Of a DNA stretch of 64,000 nt, positions 1 through 12,727 are shown in pieces. The translations under genes and the position numbers were made by a program. The stretch is from Strongylocentrotus droebachiensis (lineage: Eukaryota > Echinodermata > Echinoidea > Camarodonta > Strongylocentrotidae), in contig JAVYIG010002543.1 in NCBI GenBank assembly GCA_035222895.1, forward strand, positions 1-64,000, written 5' to 3'. How positions within the stretch are numbered: position 1 is the first letter of the stretch; each line of letters starts with the position of its first letter. Below the pieces are notes generated by a model that had not been told where the DNA came from, searched no databases, and saw only the letters and a program-made list of their open reading frames with translations.

Positions 1-55
1 GTAAACTTAAGTTGAGTTTAAGGTATCATTTAACAATGTTAACTCTGCACGGCGC

Positions 56-905
56 TACGTGTTATCAGTGTTTGTGATGTGGTGTAATATTGAGGCCCTA
101 ATGAAGTAATTGCGCTCCAAAATGATCAAGAAGTGCCTCATAAAAGTAAACAACTTTGAGTGACCGGTTTTTCCATACTCGTTTCCCCCAATGGACTGTA
201 GTGTTATGAAAACCGTTAGGAAAACGCAAAATTTGATTTCGATTTCAAATCATAAATATCTTGCTAATGTAACAGCAGGCACAAATGACACACGACAAAG
301 TCATTCAGAGTTTCATGTGGTATTATTTTGAGGATGGATCAACCCCCTCTTGAGCTCTCGAGGAGAGACTGAGACACCGAGACTAGAATTAGACCAACTA
401 GCTAGAACCATCTCCAACCAAATGCCATCTCCAACCAAATGATGAAGTAAGACCTCATAGATGCTGCAGAAATACTTTTAAGTATGAAGTTCTACTCGGA
501 GTTAGCTTCTCTGGCAAATCAAACCGCCCAAGTCATGAGTAGATGCATATTGCATGGTCTATGCTCATCCCACTCAACCTGTGATGTGGCAAAAAATCCT
601 TTCTCTCTATATTACCCTATAGCCTCTCTGACTCAAGGTCAAAGTGGACTTCCCCTTTTAGGGATAGGATCCCCTCAGAAGTACACTAAAGGGATCTCCT
701 TATTCAGAGACATAGATCCCAACATTCAGAGACCTCCTCAAAAAATAGAATTAAGAAACATTTCGACTTGTCACACTATCAGATAGGCGATCGGCTTGTA
801 AAAGTCATGGGGTTCCTGACTGACCTAAAGGTTTTATAATTATCATTGCAGCATGAGCTAAATCCAGGATTTTGTTTCAGAATCTGAGACAAAGTTACAC
901 TATCC
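56..905 (+). repeat. Dispersed repeat copy, split by an insertion
   Basis: Positions 56-265 and 781-905 match, in order and orientation, one continuous stretch at 58500-58860. Shared landmarks include TGGTGTAATATTGA, GAGTGACC, CATAAATATCTTG and GACTGACCTAAAGG. The first copy is interrupted by about 515 bp that the second lacks. No coding potential is recognised. It lies directly upstream of the gelsolin-like gene and may overlap its promoter or first intron. Class unknown. Confidence 0.6.
266..780. mobile_element. Insertion inside the dispersed repeat
   Basis: This segment is absent from the second copy of the host repeat, where the flanking sequences are nearly contiguous (around 58700-58725). 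The gap defines the insertion approximately. I see no clear terminal inverted repeat or target duplication by eye. It holds a 100-codon open frame (484-786) with no recognisable domain, which I do not call a gene. Confidence 0.4.
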
Positions 906-1040
906 AATATTATATTAGTACCTAAAACTCAAATATAATGAGTCAGGATGGTTGCGTTAGTCTTTTCTTCAATAAACCAAACTGAGAATAAAAATCAATC
1001 TTCTTTGTGGTACAGATAACTTCTAAAACAACTAACAAAC

Positions 1041-1430
1041 ATGCTGAAGGCGAAGACGTATGACTGGCAGGATTCGAACCTCGCACTCTTTGGTTCGGAC
1101 ACTGAGAAGAAAGTGAAGAAGGAGAGTGCACAGTCTGAACCAGCCTGGGAGGGGGCAGGACAGGAAGTCGGCCTCCAGATTTGGCGGATCGTCAAGTTCA
1201 AGGTACTAGGTCCAGACTAAATTTTGAAAATTGTATTTACTTTATTATTAATCATTAAGATACTACTCTACTTCAAACACCACCTCAACAACTACCACCA
1301 TTGCTACTAGGCATAATACAGTACTACTACAACTACTACAAGACTACTATTACTACTACTGCCACTACTATACTACTACTTCTACTACTACTTCTACTAC
1401 TACTACTACTACTACTTACTACTACTACTT

Positions 1431-1467
<37 letters not shown>

Positions 1468-4400
1468 TACTACTACTACTACTACTACTTACTACTACTA
1501 CTACTACTACTACATGTACTAATAATAATAAAATGATGAGGAGGATGAATACCATGTGCCTACTTGAAATGCTAGAGCGCCGAAGTGGCTGCCTTGCTAA
1601 AGCCAGGGGTAATAATCGGGGCAGCGCCAGGAGCGTCACAACGTGACGGACATGTGCGCTATATTAGAAGCCACCATTATTATTATTATTATATGACGAT
1701 GATTATGTTGATGAAAGTACATGTATTTGATGATAATACAAATGATAATAATAGTCATGATATGAATAGAAGTCTAAGAGGTCAGATAAAGGGCCAATAT
1801 GAATAAAATGAAAGAAATAATAATCTTTAATTCTCTTCGCTATCACTATAAACAGGTTACCAATTGGGAGAAGGACCAATATGGAGAGTTCTTCAATGGC
1901 GATTCTTACATCATCCTCAATACCTATGTAAGTTTACAATTAAGGCCCATTCACACCTGACGTGCATGTTTAACCCGGTTTTTATCGTGTAAATGACCTC
2001 TCGGCCTATTTATGATGTCACTTATATTTTGATCTGTTAAACAAATTGGGTTTCTCCTAGTCAAATAAGTGCAACTCAGGATCTGCTCGAATCCAGACTT
2101 TATTTCGGGAGTGCAAGAGTTTACAAGTTTCCCTCATCTTTCTGCTTTTTATTTAAACCAACTTGATATCAGGGTTGACTTCCCCTTTAAAGAAAAACAG
2201 AGATCATTAACCAGTCCAATTAAAGCACACACATGTAGCGCCTGCAGTCATGAATTTGTCTGTCTGTCATCACACTAAGGAAATGATAATCTTAATTTTG
2301 AAACGTAGTCATTAAAGCATGACTTGATAGAGACCTCTGATTTTCAGACAATTGTACACAAGCACCACAGGTACAGTCCCTTCTAAGTCACCTTATACAA
2401 AACTTTGTGGTTCTGAAACTTGGGAACAGTTGCTCTGGGAGAACTTACGTTTTAGTTTTGTTTTAGTTAACAGATTTGGGAATCATTTAAGTCAAGAAAC
2501 AACAAAATATAATGATAGTTTCAAAATATGTCATTCATAAGAGGTGATCCCTCCTACATGATAATGCAAACTAAGGCCCTGAAAAAAAGTGAATTGTTTT
2601 ATACTAGATCTAGAAGTATATGGATCACAGTAACTTGTGAGGTTTTTTCCCTCCTGAGATAAATGTCTAGTGAAGCCACGTACTGGAGATTATGGGAACA
2701 GGATTGATGAGACATAATGTTGTGTGAAAGGGACGGATAAAGCTGACCTTACCGATAAATAACTGTGAGTTCTAATTATCCATCAGTTTTTTTTTCTTCC
2801 CTTTTCTTTTTATAGAAAGATCCAGAGGGTGATGCATTGAAGTATGACGTTCACTTCTGGATCGGAAAATATTCCACGCAGGTTCGTTAAATTTGTAAAA
2901 TGGTAGTTTTTTTTATCCAGTGTCGGCACCGCTGTAGTTCATTCCCTGATGTACAATTCTAATTGATAGTTTTAGGGATCAAATCCTAACTCATGTGTAT
3001 ATTGTGAGACAAGGCAGTTTATTTACAGCTGTCCCTCTCCACCTAAGTGTAGTTTACGGGTACATGATGTACAATCCATGATCTTAGGGTGTTATGAATG
3101 TTTTGTTCAAACAATTTCTTTGCAAGAAAACGTTGTTATAAATATATTTTTAAGTGCTGCATTACTATTTTCATCATCATTAAGAATAAACCAATATGAT
3201 CTATGTGCATTGTCATAATATGTGTCAAATGATTCTGAGTAAGATTGGGTATATTTGCTCACAGAATTTTCTGAGTATACTTAATCAACTTTTCTTAACA
3301 ACCTGACAGTTTCTTTCACATGCAGTCGCATGACCAGTTCTCAACGATCTTCAAATAGAAAACCATAAACATAAATGTGGTATGATGTATTACGTAATGT
3401 GAACATCATTTCTGTGGGATATGGTATTGAAGTTTCCTTTGGGTTCATTTTTCCCCTTTTACCTTTCCCTTTAAAATCCACCTTTTCTTTAAATGTGTAG
3501 GATGAGTATGGTACAGCAGCATACAAGGACCGTTGAGCTGGATACACTTTTGGATGATAAACCCATTCAGCATAGAGAGGTTCAAGGTCACGAAAGTGTG
3601 CTCTTCAAGTCCTATTTCGAATCCCTCACGTAAGATTTTATTTGTTCAATCTTTTTTTTGCTTCTTCCTAATGATTAATAGTGATGATAATATTGATGAT
3701 GATTAAAATTGTTATAATGCGAAAATGCTACTACTACTACTTATATAATGAGAACTTTGGAAATCTACTGGCAGCTAGAGCAGATGAGAAAAACATTTCA
3801 AAATATCAAACTTGCCGCTACCATATTTTTTGGTAATAAAAGAGCTAACGTCAGAGAAAATGGAAAGAGAGAGAGGAAATAAAGCGAGGACAGAGAGAGC
3901 CTAGAGAAAGTGAGAGAGAGGGAAAGAAGAGGGGGGGGGGGATGAGCAATCTTTAATGAAATTTGTTGCTCCTATTGTACATGTGAAATATTAATTTAAT
4001 TGGGCAAAAGGCTTGCGTAGCCTGTAAGCCTATTTGACTGTTAGACAGCCTCCACTGCAGTTAAGACATGAATGGTAATTAAGAATAATTCAAAAGCAAA
4101 TCCTTTTCATTCGAATACCTCAATGAAGGTAATTACTTTTGATGAGTGTCTAAACTTTGAAGAAGAAAAAAAAAAATCATTCAATGAAATATAAGCTGAA
4201 CTCTAGTAACAGTCACAGCAATAGCTAGGCTATCGTGCACAGTATTGGTACAGATGAGATAGGAATAAAGTACCGTTTCTGTTGTACTTCCTGTGCTATA
4301 ACACCTGGCTTCAGGGTTGTGATGTGCATGGCAACCATCATGTATGTCGATGAGGTAGCTTTCCTTCTTTCAGGCCAAAGCTATACTTGAGAGAGATACT

Positions 4401-7400
4401 TACCCGGTAGGTTACCTTCTTTCAGGCCAAAGCTATACTTGAGAGAGATACTTACCCGGTAGGCTACCTTCTTTCAGGTCATAGCTATACTTGAGAGAGA
4501 TACTTACCTGGTAGGTTACCTTCTTTCAGGCCATAGCTATACTTGGGAGAGATACTCACCTGGTAGGTTACCTTCTTTCAGGCCATAGCTATACTTGAGA
4601 GAGATACTTACCTGGTAGGTTACCTTCTTTCAGGCCATAGCTATACTTGGGAGAGATACTCACCTGGTAGGTTACCTTCTTTCAGGCCATAGCTATACTT
4701 GGGAGAGATACTCACCTGGTAGGTTACCTTCTTTCAGGTCATAGCTATACTTGAGAGAGATACTTACCCGGTAGGTTACCTTCTTTCAGGTCATAGCTAT
4801 ACTTGAGAGAGATACTTACCTAGTAGGTTACCTTCTTTCAGGCCAAAGCTATACTTGAGAGAGATACTTACCCGGTAGGTTACCTTCTTTCAGGCCATAG
4901 CTATACTTGAGAGATACTTACCCGGTAGGTTAACTTCTTTCAGGCCATAGCTATACTTGAGAGAGATACTTACCCGGTAGGTTAACTTCTTTCAGGCCAT
5001 AGCTATACTTGAGAGAGATACTCACCTGGTAGGTTACCTTCTTTCAGGTCATAGCTATACTTGAGAGAGATACTCACCTGGTAGGTTACCTTCTTTCAGG
5101 TCATAGCTATACTTGAGAGAGATACTTACCCGCTAGGTTACCCTTCTTTCAGGTCATAGCTATACTTGAGAGAGATACTTACCTGGTAGGTTACCTTCTT
5201 TCAGGTCATAGCTTTACTTGAGAGAGATACTTACCTGGTAGGTTACCTTCTTTCAGGTCATAGCTATACTTGAGAGATACTTACCCGGTAGGTTACCTTC
5301 TTTCAGGCCATAGCTATACTTGAGAGAGATACTTACCCGGTAGGTTACCTTCTTTCAGGTCATAGCTATACTTGAGAGAGATACTCACCTGGTAGGTATA
5401 CCGGAAGTTGTTTCTGATTGGTCCGTCCTTTTCATAAAGCTCCAAATAGTTCCCTCTCATAGAGATTGTAAGTGAAAGAGCAACATGATTCAACCTACGA
5501 CCCCGCCTGTGTACGTGAATATGCGCATGTCACAACTATCTCTTTTAATACGCTATGGTTTAGTCTATCCTCAACCATCTGGGATCTCTCATATGCTCCA
5601 GTACATGGAACAAAAATTTACGGCGCCGAAAGACCCCAAATCCTTGTACTATTATCATACATGTAAAATGTATGTGATAATAATAAAATAATGATAATAA
5701 TAATAATACCGTTATTTGACTACAAATTGCTACTACTACTACTGCTAATATTAATAATTATGTATCTGTAATCTGTATCACGTCAATAGATAACTTTATT
5801 ATGATAAAGATATTGATTTTATTAGCTATTATAATCTCCTAAATTGTTTTTCTATTGATTTGTTTTCTGTCAATTTTTTTGCAGGCTTCTGAAGGGTGGT
5901 GCTGACACTGGTTTTAGACGTGTACTACCAGAGAAATACAAACCACGTCTTTTCCATGTGCAGAAACAAGGCAGGAAAATCCTAAGTACTGAGGTGAATA
6001 AAATATCATTTTAGTTGAATTCATACCAATAACGGGATTTTGTTTGGGTTTGATAAGGCCTATATACTCCCAACAGCGAATTTTCTGATCGTAATATGCT
6101 AGTAGAATGGTACTAAATTTTGAATTGACAATGAAATCTAAACTTCGAAATTGGAATCGGTATAAATTTAAGTTAAAAATTGTCATTGTCATCTCTTACC
6201 GCTTCCCCTGTCAAATTTTGATTCAATTTTTGTTTGTATTTACGTGGAGGTGTTGTGGTCTAGTGGATACGTCACCGGACTGTGGATCACATGGTTCGCG
6301 GTTAAAAATATTTTATTTCAACAATATTAGTTAGATGTAATAAAGTATCAAATTAAATGCATCATTGTGTTTTAGTTTCAATATCGAGGGTAGAGAAGAG
6401 TAGGAGCCAGTGTTACGGACACTACAGAACTGTGTTACAGACAGAAGGAGTAGCCTAATATCAAGGCCTGCAAGTCAAACTTTACCTCCTTTACTGGATA
6501 ATAGTGTTCTAACAAAAAAAATAACGACACTAATGTCCTTTAGCTATACATTCATCTACGATAGTGTCACACTCCACCCAGGTGAAGTAAAATGGTACCT
6601 GGCAGGAATTCCTTGGAATGATTTCGTGCCCTTTTATGGTAGCCATGCTTAAGCCGAGTAGTAACTGCATGTGGAGCGCCAGGGAGTGTCAAATCTGACA
6701 GACATGAGCGCTATACAAGAACCCACTATTATTATTATTATTATTATTTTGTCCATTATTCAGGTCTCTCTGAAGAAAGGTAATCTGAAGTCTGGTGATG
6801 TCTTTATCTTGGATCTTGGAGAGATGATTTACCAGTGGAACGGTGCCAGCTGCAGTCATGATGAAAAATTTAAGGTAATAATTTGAGATTTTATATCAAC
6901 CTTCTTCCTGGCCAAGCTCATAAGGGTGATTCGATCTGTCTTTAAAAATAAAATGTTGACAAGATTTGATAGCGTATTGAGAGAGAGACATAGTGTCTAG
7001 TTGTAACACACAGTGCACATGTAGAGGGTAGATAGTTATAGGGTCTAGTTGTAACATGTAGAGGGTAGCTAGTTATAGGTTAAATCATGAAGCTTCACAT
7101 TGTTCCCTAGCTCCATTATACAATCTGCAGGAAACCACTTAGGGCTGGGTGAAATTAGTTACCAGTCAGAACCAACTTCTTATGATGTAACTTTCTCTCA
7201 TCTAGCTATGGCTAACTTGTACTGGATATCACCGTCTACCATAGTCTTGGGTTAGATCATGGACTTTCCGATTGTTCCTTAATTCTCATGTAATCTCTAT
7301 CATCTATGGGAGAGAAATCTTTGATAGATCATGATGGACTTTCCGATTGTTCCTTCTCATGTACAATCTCTATGGGAGAGAAATGTTTGACTCTCCATGA

Positions 7401-9259
7401 AATGACTACCGGTAACCAACATGGAATAAACTCTGGTGTCGTAAGTCGTAACTATCAGTCTCAACTAGCTATGCCATTCATGCTCCTATTATTTTGATGT
7501 TTCAGGCCGCTCAGGAGGCATCTAGGATCAAGGGATCACGAGGCAAGTGCCGTGTTGAAACCCTCGAAGAGAGCAGCACCTCCCCAGATCATCCTTGCTT
7601 CAAACCCCTTAAAGACGGCGAGAGTAAGGCTAAGACAAGTGCAGTGAAGGGGGAGAGGAAAATGTTCAGGTAAGATCGATGGCTGGGCATTAATTGTTTC
7701 ACAAAAACGTCATCAAGCACAAGTTTGCTGATATCCAAGTGAAATGCGTGATAATTTAAATAGCATTTCAATGGGATGTCGGGGAATCACTTAAAACGGT
7801 TTCATGAAACACACCCATGATATTGGTTTTGAAGGGGTTGTGTTAAATGTTGGTGGTTGTTGTGATAGTATTGTTGGGGCTTATTGTTCCATCGGATCTT
7901 CGCGTTTAATTCTGCTCACACAAATTTTTGTGAATAATTTAAGCCCGACGGGTCGGGTGTAACGTTTGTTAAATACATCCCTCTTATCACCAAAGTGTTG
8001 GGTCCAGTTTACCCAACACTTTCTGAAGAACCTACAGAAAATTTACAAAAAAATCGCATCTCGACATGACACTTTTTAATACAAGATGAGAGTCCGAAAA
8101 AAGCCAACAATCGACACTCCGTCATTGTCTCATTGTATGGGGATATTTTCACAAAAAGATTAACCTTATCCAAAGACCATCCTTGAAAATTATTTGCATT
8201 AAGTTTACCCGACCTTTCTTGAACACTTTGTTCTGATCACCCTGATTCACATTTTGTTACAGGATCAGTGATGCTGACGGCAGTTTGGACATGGAAGCAG
8301 TGGACGGTGAAATCAGCAAGGATAAACTGACATCCGTTGTAAGTAAACAACACAGCTGCTCATGAAAAAAATGTCAAGATGTCGTCAGTGTTTTCTTATT
8401 TTGTATTGAAGAGGGAGGCTTTGGGTATGCATTTATCTGTATGCATGGTAAGATGATGTAAGACTTGATGATTGACCCTGCAGGAGTTGATTTCAGAGAT
8501 CCACTATTAAAACCTGTCTTATGGTATGGGTACATGCATTTATGCCCCAAAACTGCATGTAACTCCTGTTGCATATCATCCGAGGCGGCTTTCAGTTGCT
8601 TTAAAAAAAAAAATAACAAAAATATATAGAAAATAAATAAAATTATGATTATGAATAATTTAGTAATTACTGTAAGTTCCTAACATATGCCATTGCACAT
8701 TGTTTCAATCAATCTTGACTACTACAGGATGTCTATGTGATTAACACTGGAGAACACGTCTACTGTTGGGTCGGCAAAGGAGCCTCCATTGACGAAAGGA
8801 AGAATGCTCTATCCTACGCAAGCGTAAGTTACCATCTTGTATAGGGTGGATCCAGGATTTTAAGGGAGTACAATTCGGAAAATATATCTGAAAATCAAAA
8901 AAGAAACAAACAAACAAAGAAAAAAATGAACAAAAACAAAAGGAGGAAAAGAAGAATTAAAAAATTAAAGAAGAGTATTAAAAAAAAATGAAAAGGGGCC
9001 CTCATTTTTAAAGAAAAAGGGGACACAGGTCTGCTGTCAATTCAAGATGTGTGAGCTTCTAGCTGTTATCTCTAATTATTCACAATAAACCTTATCAATT
9101 TAATTTAATTCAACTTTTGTGTATGACATGTATCATCATGCCATCATTTCTGATATTTCCTCTCAACAGAATTACCTGAACAAGACTGTGACACCTTATT
9201 TGCCCATCACTGTCGTTGCAGAGGGCAATGAATCAGATGAATTCAACAAGGCATTCTAA
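1041..9259 (+). CDS. Gelsolin/severin-like three-domain actin-modulating protein (10 exons)
   Basis: Coding exons, joined in phase: 1041-1202, 1856-1927, 2816-2881, 3501-3629, 5885-5993, 6764-6874, 7506-7669, 8263-8338, 8728-8823, 9170-9259 (TAA). The product is about 357 aa, the size of severin, CapG and earthworm actin modulator rather than six-domain gelsolin. Such proteins sever and cap actin filaments under Ca2+/PIP2 control in the cytosol. Visible in G1: FGSD near residue 18, GLQIWRI at 44-50, GDSY at 69-72 (the family's Ca2+-site Gly-Asp) and HFWIG plus QDEYG at 91-104. G2 has DVFILDLG and QWNG (exon 6); G3 has DVYVINTGEHVYCWVG (exons 8-9). The ATG at 1041 is chosen because an in-frame stop lies just upstream and an acceptor-like TACAG precedes it at about 1015, so upstream exons would be non-coding. 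Exon 4 carries one extra base (3527-3528) that breaks the frame; every other junction is consistent. Family assignment is firm; the exact paralogue is not. Confidence 0.92.
1310..1515. repeat. (ACT)n/(TTC)n microsatellite
   Basis: A nearly pure ACT/TAC triplet tract with some TTC units in gelsolin-like intron 1. The long Tyr, Thr or Ser open frames here are low-complexity artefacts. Confidence 0.95.
1571..1692 (+). mobile_element. SINE 3' end with (ATT)n tail
   Basis: It contains GACATGTGCGCTATATTAGAAG followed by an ATT run (quoted in two parts: GACATGTGCGCTA, TATTAGAAG). The same arrangement ends the element at 6585-6748 and, more distantly, the SINE at 55925-56292. The 5' part is not recognisable here, so it is a truncated copy. 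Confidence 0.45.
3527..3528 (+). other. Apparent 1-bp insertion (frameshift) in gelsolin-like exon 4
   Basis: The frame reads DEYGTAAYK and then meets TGA at 3534. Dropping one G of the GG at 3527-3528 restores KTVELDTLLDDKPIQHREV, which fits the family and keeps the phase into exon 5. This is either an assembly or sequencing error or a disabling allele. The rest of the gene is intact, so I favour an error. Confidence 0.75.
4361..5396 (+). repeat. 52-bp minisatellite, 20 copies
   Basis: I count twenty occurrences of the core CTTCTTTCAGG, spaced about 52 bp apart, with two units shortened by 4 bp and one lengthened by 1 bp. Units differ at a few fixed sites (GCC/GTC, AAAGC/ATAGC, ACTTACC/ACTCACC). 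It sits inside intron 4 of the gelsolin-like gene. The period is not a multiple of three and no long frame crosses it. Each unit carries a splice-acceptor-like string on the + strand and a donor-like string on the - strand. Confidence 0.97.
6242..6748 (+). mobile_element. SINE-related sequence ending 15 bp before gelsolin-like exon 6
   Basis: A tRNA-like head at 6246-6305 has GTGGTCTAGTGG (A-box-like) and GGTTCGCGG (B-box-like). The stretch 6585-6748 carries ACCCAGGTGAAGT, TGGTACCTGGCAGG and GAGCGCTATACAAGA, then an ATT run, matching other SINE copies in this window. I cannot tell whether head and tail are one element. The tail lies next to the exon 6 acceptor at 6763. Confidence 0.45.
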
Positions 9260-10900
9260 AGCTTTTAGCAACCAAGACGACCTTAGAGGAAACCTATCAC
9301 CAATTTGAGAACAAATGCTCTGCCTGTATTTACTACGGGTAGTTCATTTATACCTTACGCTGACTCGAGTCTAAATCATGTTTAAACAATTTATAAACTT
9401 AGAGGCCGTGTTACAGTCTACTTAATTGGTAGGCCAAGCTTGAATTCAGGTCTCATCACCAAAACAATTTTTAATTTTGATGTTTGTGATTCCGTCATAA
9501 CATCCTGTACTATAAAATATTAATCAACTTTAAATATAGACTCCTAAAAAGAGGATTCTTGCAAATCGTTATACCACAATTTCACAATATATACCCAGAC
9601 GTTGTGTGTCCGGACTGGTTGTGTATCCGGACAGTTAATTAAAACAGACATTAAAGTTTATAAGCAGTATTTCATAAGAGAAGACTTTATGTTTGTTAAG
9701 TGTCTGGACAATGTCAAATCGAAACTAATAACTTGTCTTTGGTTTATTGAGACTAACAATGATATTTGAAAACTGAAATGTTTATAAAAATAACACTTTT
9801 TATGTCTTAATATGGATTTGCATTCTATAACTTGTGACGATTTATTATTTATTTCATTTTGTATTCTCTATAAGCCTATTTTTAGAAGAGCATTCTTGTA
9901 TGAAATGGTGTCATGAGATTGTATATAAGAATTGCCTTCAATAATTGAAAAGTAAGGGCTTAATCGGCTATTGTGTCTTTTAAACTAATAATTTATGTAT
10001 TGTTTCAAGAGTAATAATTGATCCTTCTAGGTATGAAACTCTTTTTTCTTTCAACTTTATGAAAAGTACCTATTGTGCCTTCATGCACTTAAAAATCAGT
10101 CTTGCCTGACATGAACGACCAGTGTATTAATTGTTTTCTTAAACATGGGTATACTACTTGTTGCACCTACCTAGCGTATCTAGCGTATGAAGCCTCTTCG
10201 CGCATGCATGCACCGTTAATGCAATGCAATGTTTTAATACACTGTTAAATTCAAGGCTATAGTAGCACTATACAGTTTCCTATCACTTTTTGCTCGATGG
10301 CAGTGCTCCCTTATAAATCTCTTTCTTGGTAAGTTTTCATTTAAAAATGCATTTGCGAGGGCCGGTTGAAATGCAGAAATCTACCGCTCACTTGCTTTGC
10401 TCCCTCTCTTGTAAATCTAAGGAGATATATTATATTAGTAGTTGGCTGGGCCGTGCCCAAATGCAGTGTTGCCCTGGCGTCATTATACCTAGATATGGCT
10501 GTGGACGAATGAATTAGGTCTAATTACATTACGAAGTTGGCTAAAGATCCTTACCAGATTGAGAATTAATTGCCGGTCTTATTTGTTGGACATTAACTGG
10601 GATTAATTTTTTCTTCACAAATCGATGTAGAAGATACATTGAAAAAAGAATTGCCTATATATTGAATGCGTACTTCTATATAGTTTAACAGTAGAGAAAT
10701 TAACTATACATCAAAATGATAAGCCTTTCTCATACACGAATGTGAAATGTTATTTTTCATTAACTTAAAATGACGTCTTTGTTGATAATTTACTATGATG
10801 AAGCTTATTCAGCTTCCTAGAATTAAAGAATAAATGTGGCGGGAATTTCGATGTTCTTGTGCGATCATTTTCTTAGAAAAAAGATACTGATCAAAGTAGT
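9260..10900 (+). other. 3' UTR and downstream DNA of the gelsolin-like gene
   Basis: AT-rich DNA after the TAA with no coding signal. A potential AATAAA lies near 10830. I see no gene, repeat array or RNA gene here. Confidence 0.4.
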
Positions 10901-10919
10901 TAAGTATGCAAGGAGTGTC

Positions 10920-12110
10920 GGGGATGACGGAACGAGGGGGGGGGATTCGAATGTTTAGGGAGAGGGGAGGGGAGTGGAGACAAGTAGGTAGTGAAAGGGA
11001 GAAAAAGAGAAAGAATGAGAGAGGAGAGAGAGACTCGAAAGTGAAACGGAAAAAAAAGAGAGAAGGGAGAAAAGTGGAGGACTTTTTCTTGACGTTTGAA
11101 AAATGGAGCACATTTCATACTGATTTTTGTTGAAAGAGCGGATGATATGGAACTCTGAACAATAAACCTGATTTAAGTTCTAAATATTGCAATGAACCAT
11201 AATTCTATTGCACTGAATTATTCTCAGTGCCGGATTCAGGAGGCACAGGGGGCACGTGCATCCCCCCCCCCCCCCCCCCCCGGTAAAAAAAAAAGGGGGA
11301 AGGGGAGAAAAAGGAGGGGAAACGAAAGAGAAAGAAGAGGAAAAGAGAGAGGAGACAAAAGGGGAGAATAGAAAAAGGAGGGGGAAAGAAAGAAAGGGGA
11401 AGAGAGAGGAGAGAAAAGGTGGAAAGACGGAGAAGAGAAAAGGGGGAAAAGGAGAATAATGAGAAGGGGAAAGAAAGAAAGGGGGATAATATTATAAGGT
11501 GTTTTTTTACCGGGAAAGGGGCGGGGGCACGCAGTTTTGCAGTGTGCATAATATGGGGTCCCTCTTGCCAGGCGTGTAGCCCCCCCCCCCCCCCCCCCAA
11601 AAAAAAAAAAAAAGAGATGGAAAAAGGGGGACTGAAGAGAGAATTGTTGTGAGTTAAAGGAGAAAGGAACAAAGATGAAAGGGAATTAAACAACGATAGA
11701 AGAGAGGTACGAGAGCATGAGGAGTTGCATTTCTTTTAAAAGAATAATGGGATAACAACCAGAGGCGTCGCTAAAAGGGGGGGGGTGGCGTGCGACACCC
11801 CCCCCCCCCCCCTCCCCCCCACCTGTCAGGATATTGTCGGAAAAATTGCGCTGCTGTTGGGGAAAAATGAGAGGGAAAGGGAAATAAAATATAAAAGAAG
11901 AAGAAAGGAAAGAGAAGAGAAGGAAAAAAAAAAAGAGGAATGAGAGGAAAGAAAGGAAAAGAAAGAAAGGAAAGAAAAAGAAAAAAGAAGAGAAAAAGGA
12001 AACAAAAGAAACGGGGGGTGAAAGAGATTAGAGAGAGAGAGAAGGGGGGTAGAGCCTGACAGAAGAGGGGTGGGAGAAGAGGGGTGTGTCGGGTCCGCTG
12101 TGCCGGCATT
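10920..12110 (+). repeat. Polypurine tracts with long poly(C) runs
   Basis: GGGGA/GAAAG-rich purine DNA interrupted by poly(C) runs near 11262-11281, 11580-11598 and 11798-11820. Open frames on both strands here are Phe/Ser/Pro- or Lys/Glu/Gly-rich low complexity and are not called. Confidence 0.8.
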
Positions 12111-12175
12111 CTTGCTCAATCCTCGTGTACAATATCAATGCAGAAGTTTTTTGAAAATTCAGACAATGATTAGTC

Positions 12176-12490
12176 GGTACAACGACTCGTTTTCTTTCTT
12201 TAATAATTAAATGAAATGTCAAAGCTCCCGCGCAAAGCGCGGGTGGAGGAAACTGAATTCAGACGAGGATTAAAAGTCGAGAAGGTACAACAAATAGTCT
12301 TCTTTCTCTGCTAATTTGATGAAACGTGAAAGCTTCCGCACTTCGATCGCGCGGGATGGGCGAAAATGAATTTAGACAAGGATGAAGAGTCGGGAACGGT
12401 ACAACGAATCGTCTTCTTTCTCTAATAACTTAATGAAGTGTCAAAGCTTCCGCGCTTCGTGCATGGGAGGAAACCGAAAAATATCTTAGT
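12176..12490 (+). repeat. About 110-bp tandem repeat, 3 copies
   Basis: Three copies begin GGTACAAC at 12176, 12285 and 12398. Each contains CTTTCT, AATGAA(A/G)TG-like and CAAAGCTYCCGCGC blocks. Local GC is higher than the surroundings. No coding potential is recognised. Confidence 0.7.
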
Positions 12491-12637
12491 ACCTGGCCCC
12501 GGGTTTATGAGGTTAAATTTGTAGACATTGGGACATTGGCATTAATATACTTGTCGGTAATTGGTGGCATGTTTTGTCGGTAATCGGTACAACAACGAAG
12601 CATATACATCCAGGCGCGCTGGAAGCAGTTTGGGATT

Positions 12638-12672
<35 letters not shown>

Positions 12673-12727
12673 AACGTTCCAGGGGGCTCACCTTCCAGGG
12701 GCAGTGGCGTAATGAGCACAAAAGTTT

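Noticed and set aside
484..786. 100-codon + frame
   Set aside because: Lies within the inserted repeat segment; no recognisable domain.
1069..1081. GGATTCGAACC, like the T-arm/B-box of a tRNA
   Set aside because: It lies in gelsolin-like exon 1, coding DSNL, and no cloverleaf surrounds it.
4361..5396. Regular repeats that might suggest a CRISPR array
   Set aside because: The 52-bp units are contiguous without unique spacers and lie in a eukaryotic intron; it is a minisatellite.
11205..12222. Several 70-160-codon open frames on both strands
   Set aside because: All derive from polypurine, polypyrimidine and poly(C) DNA; no domain or splice structure.
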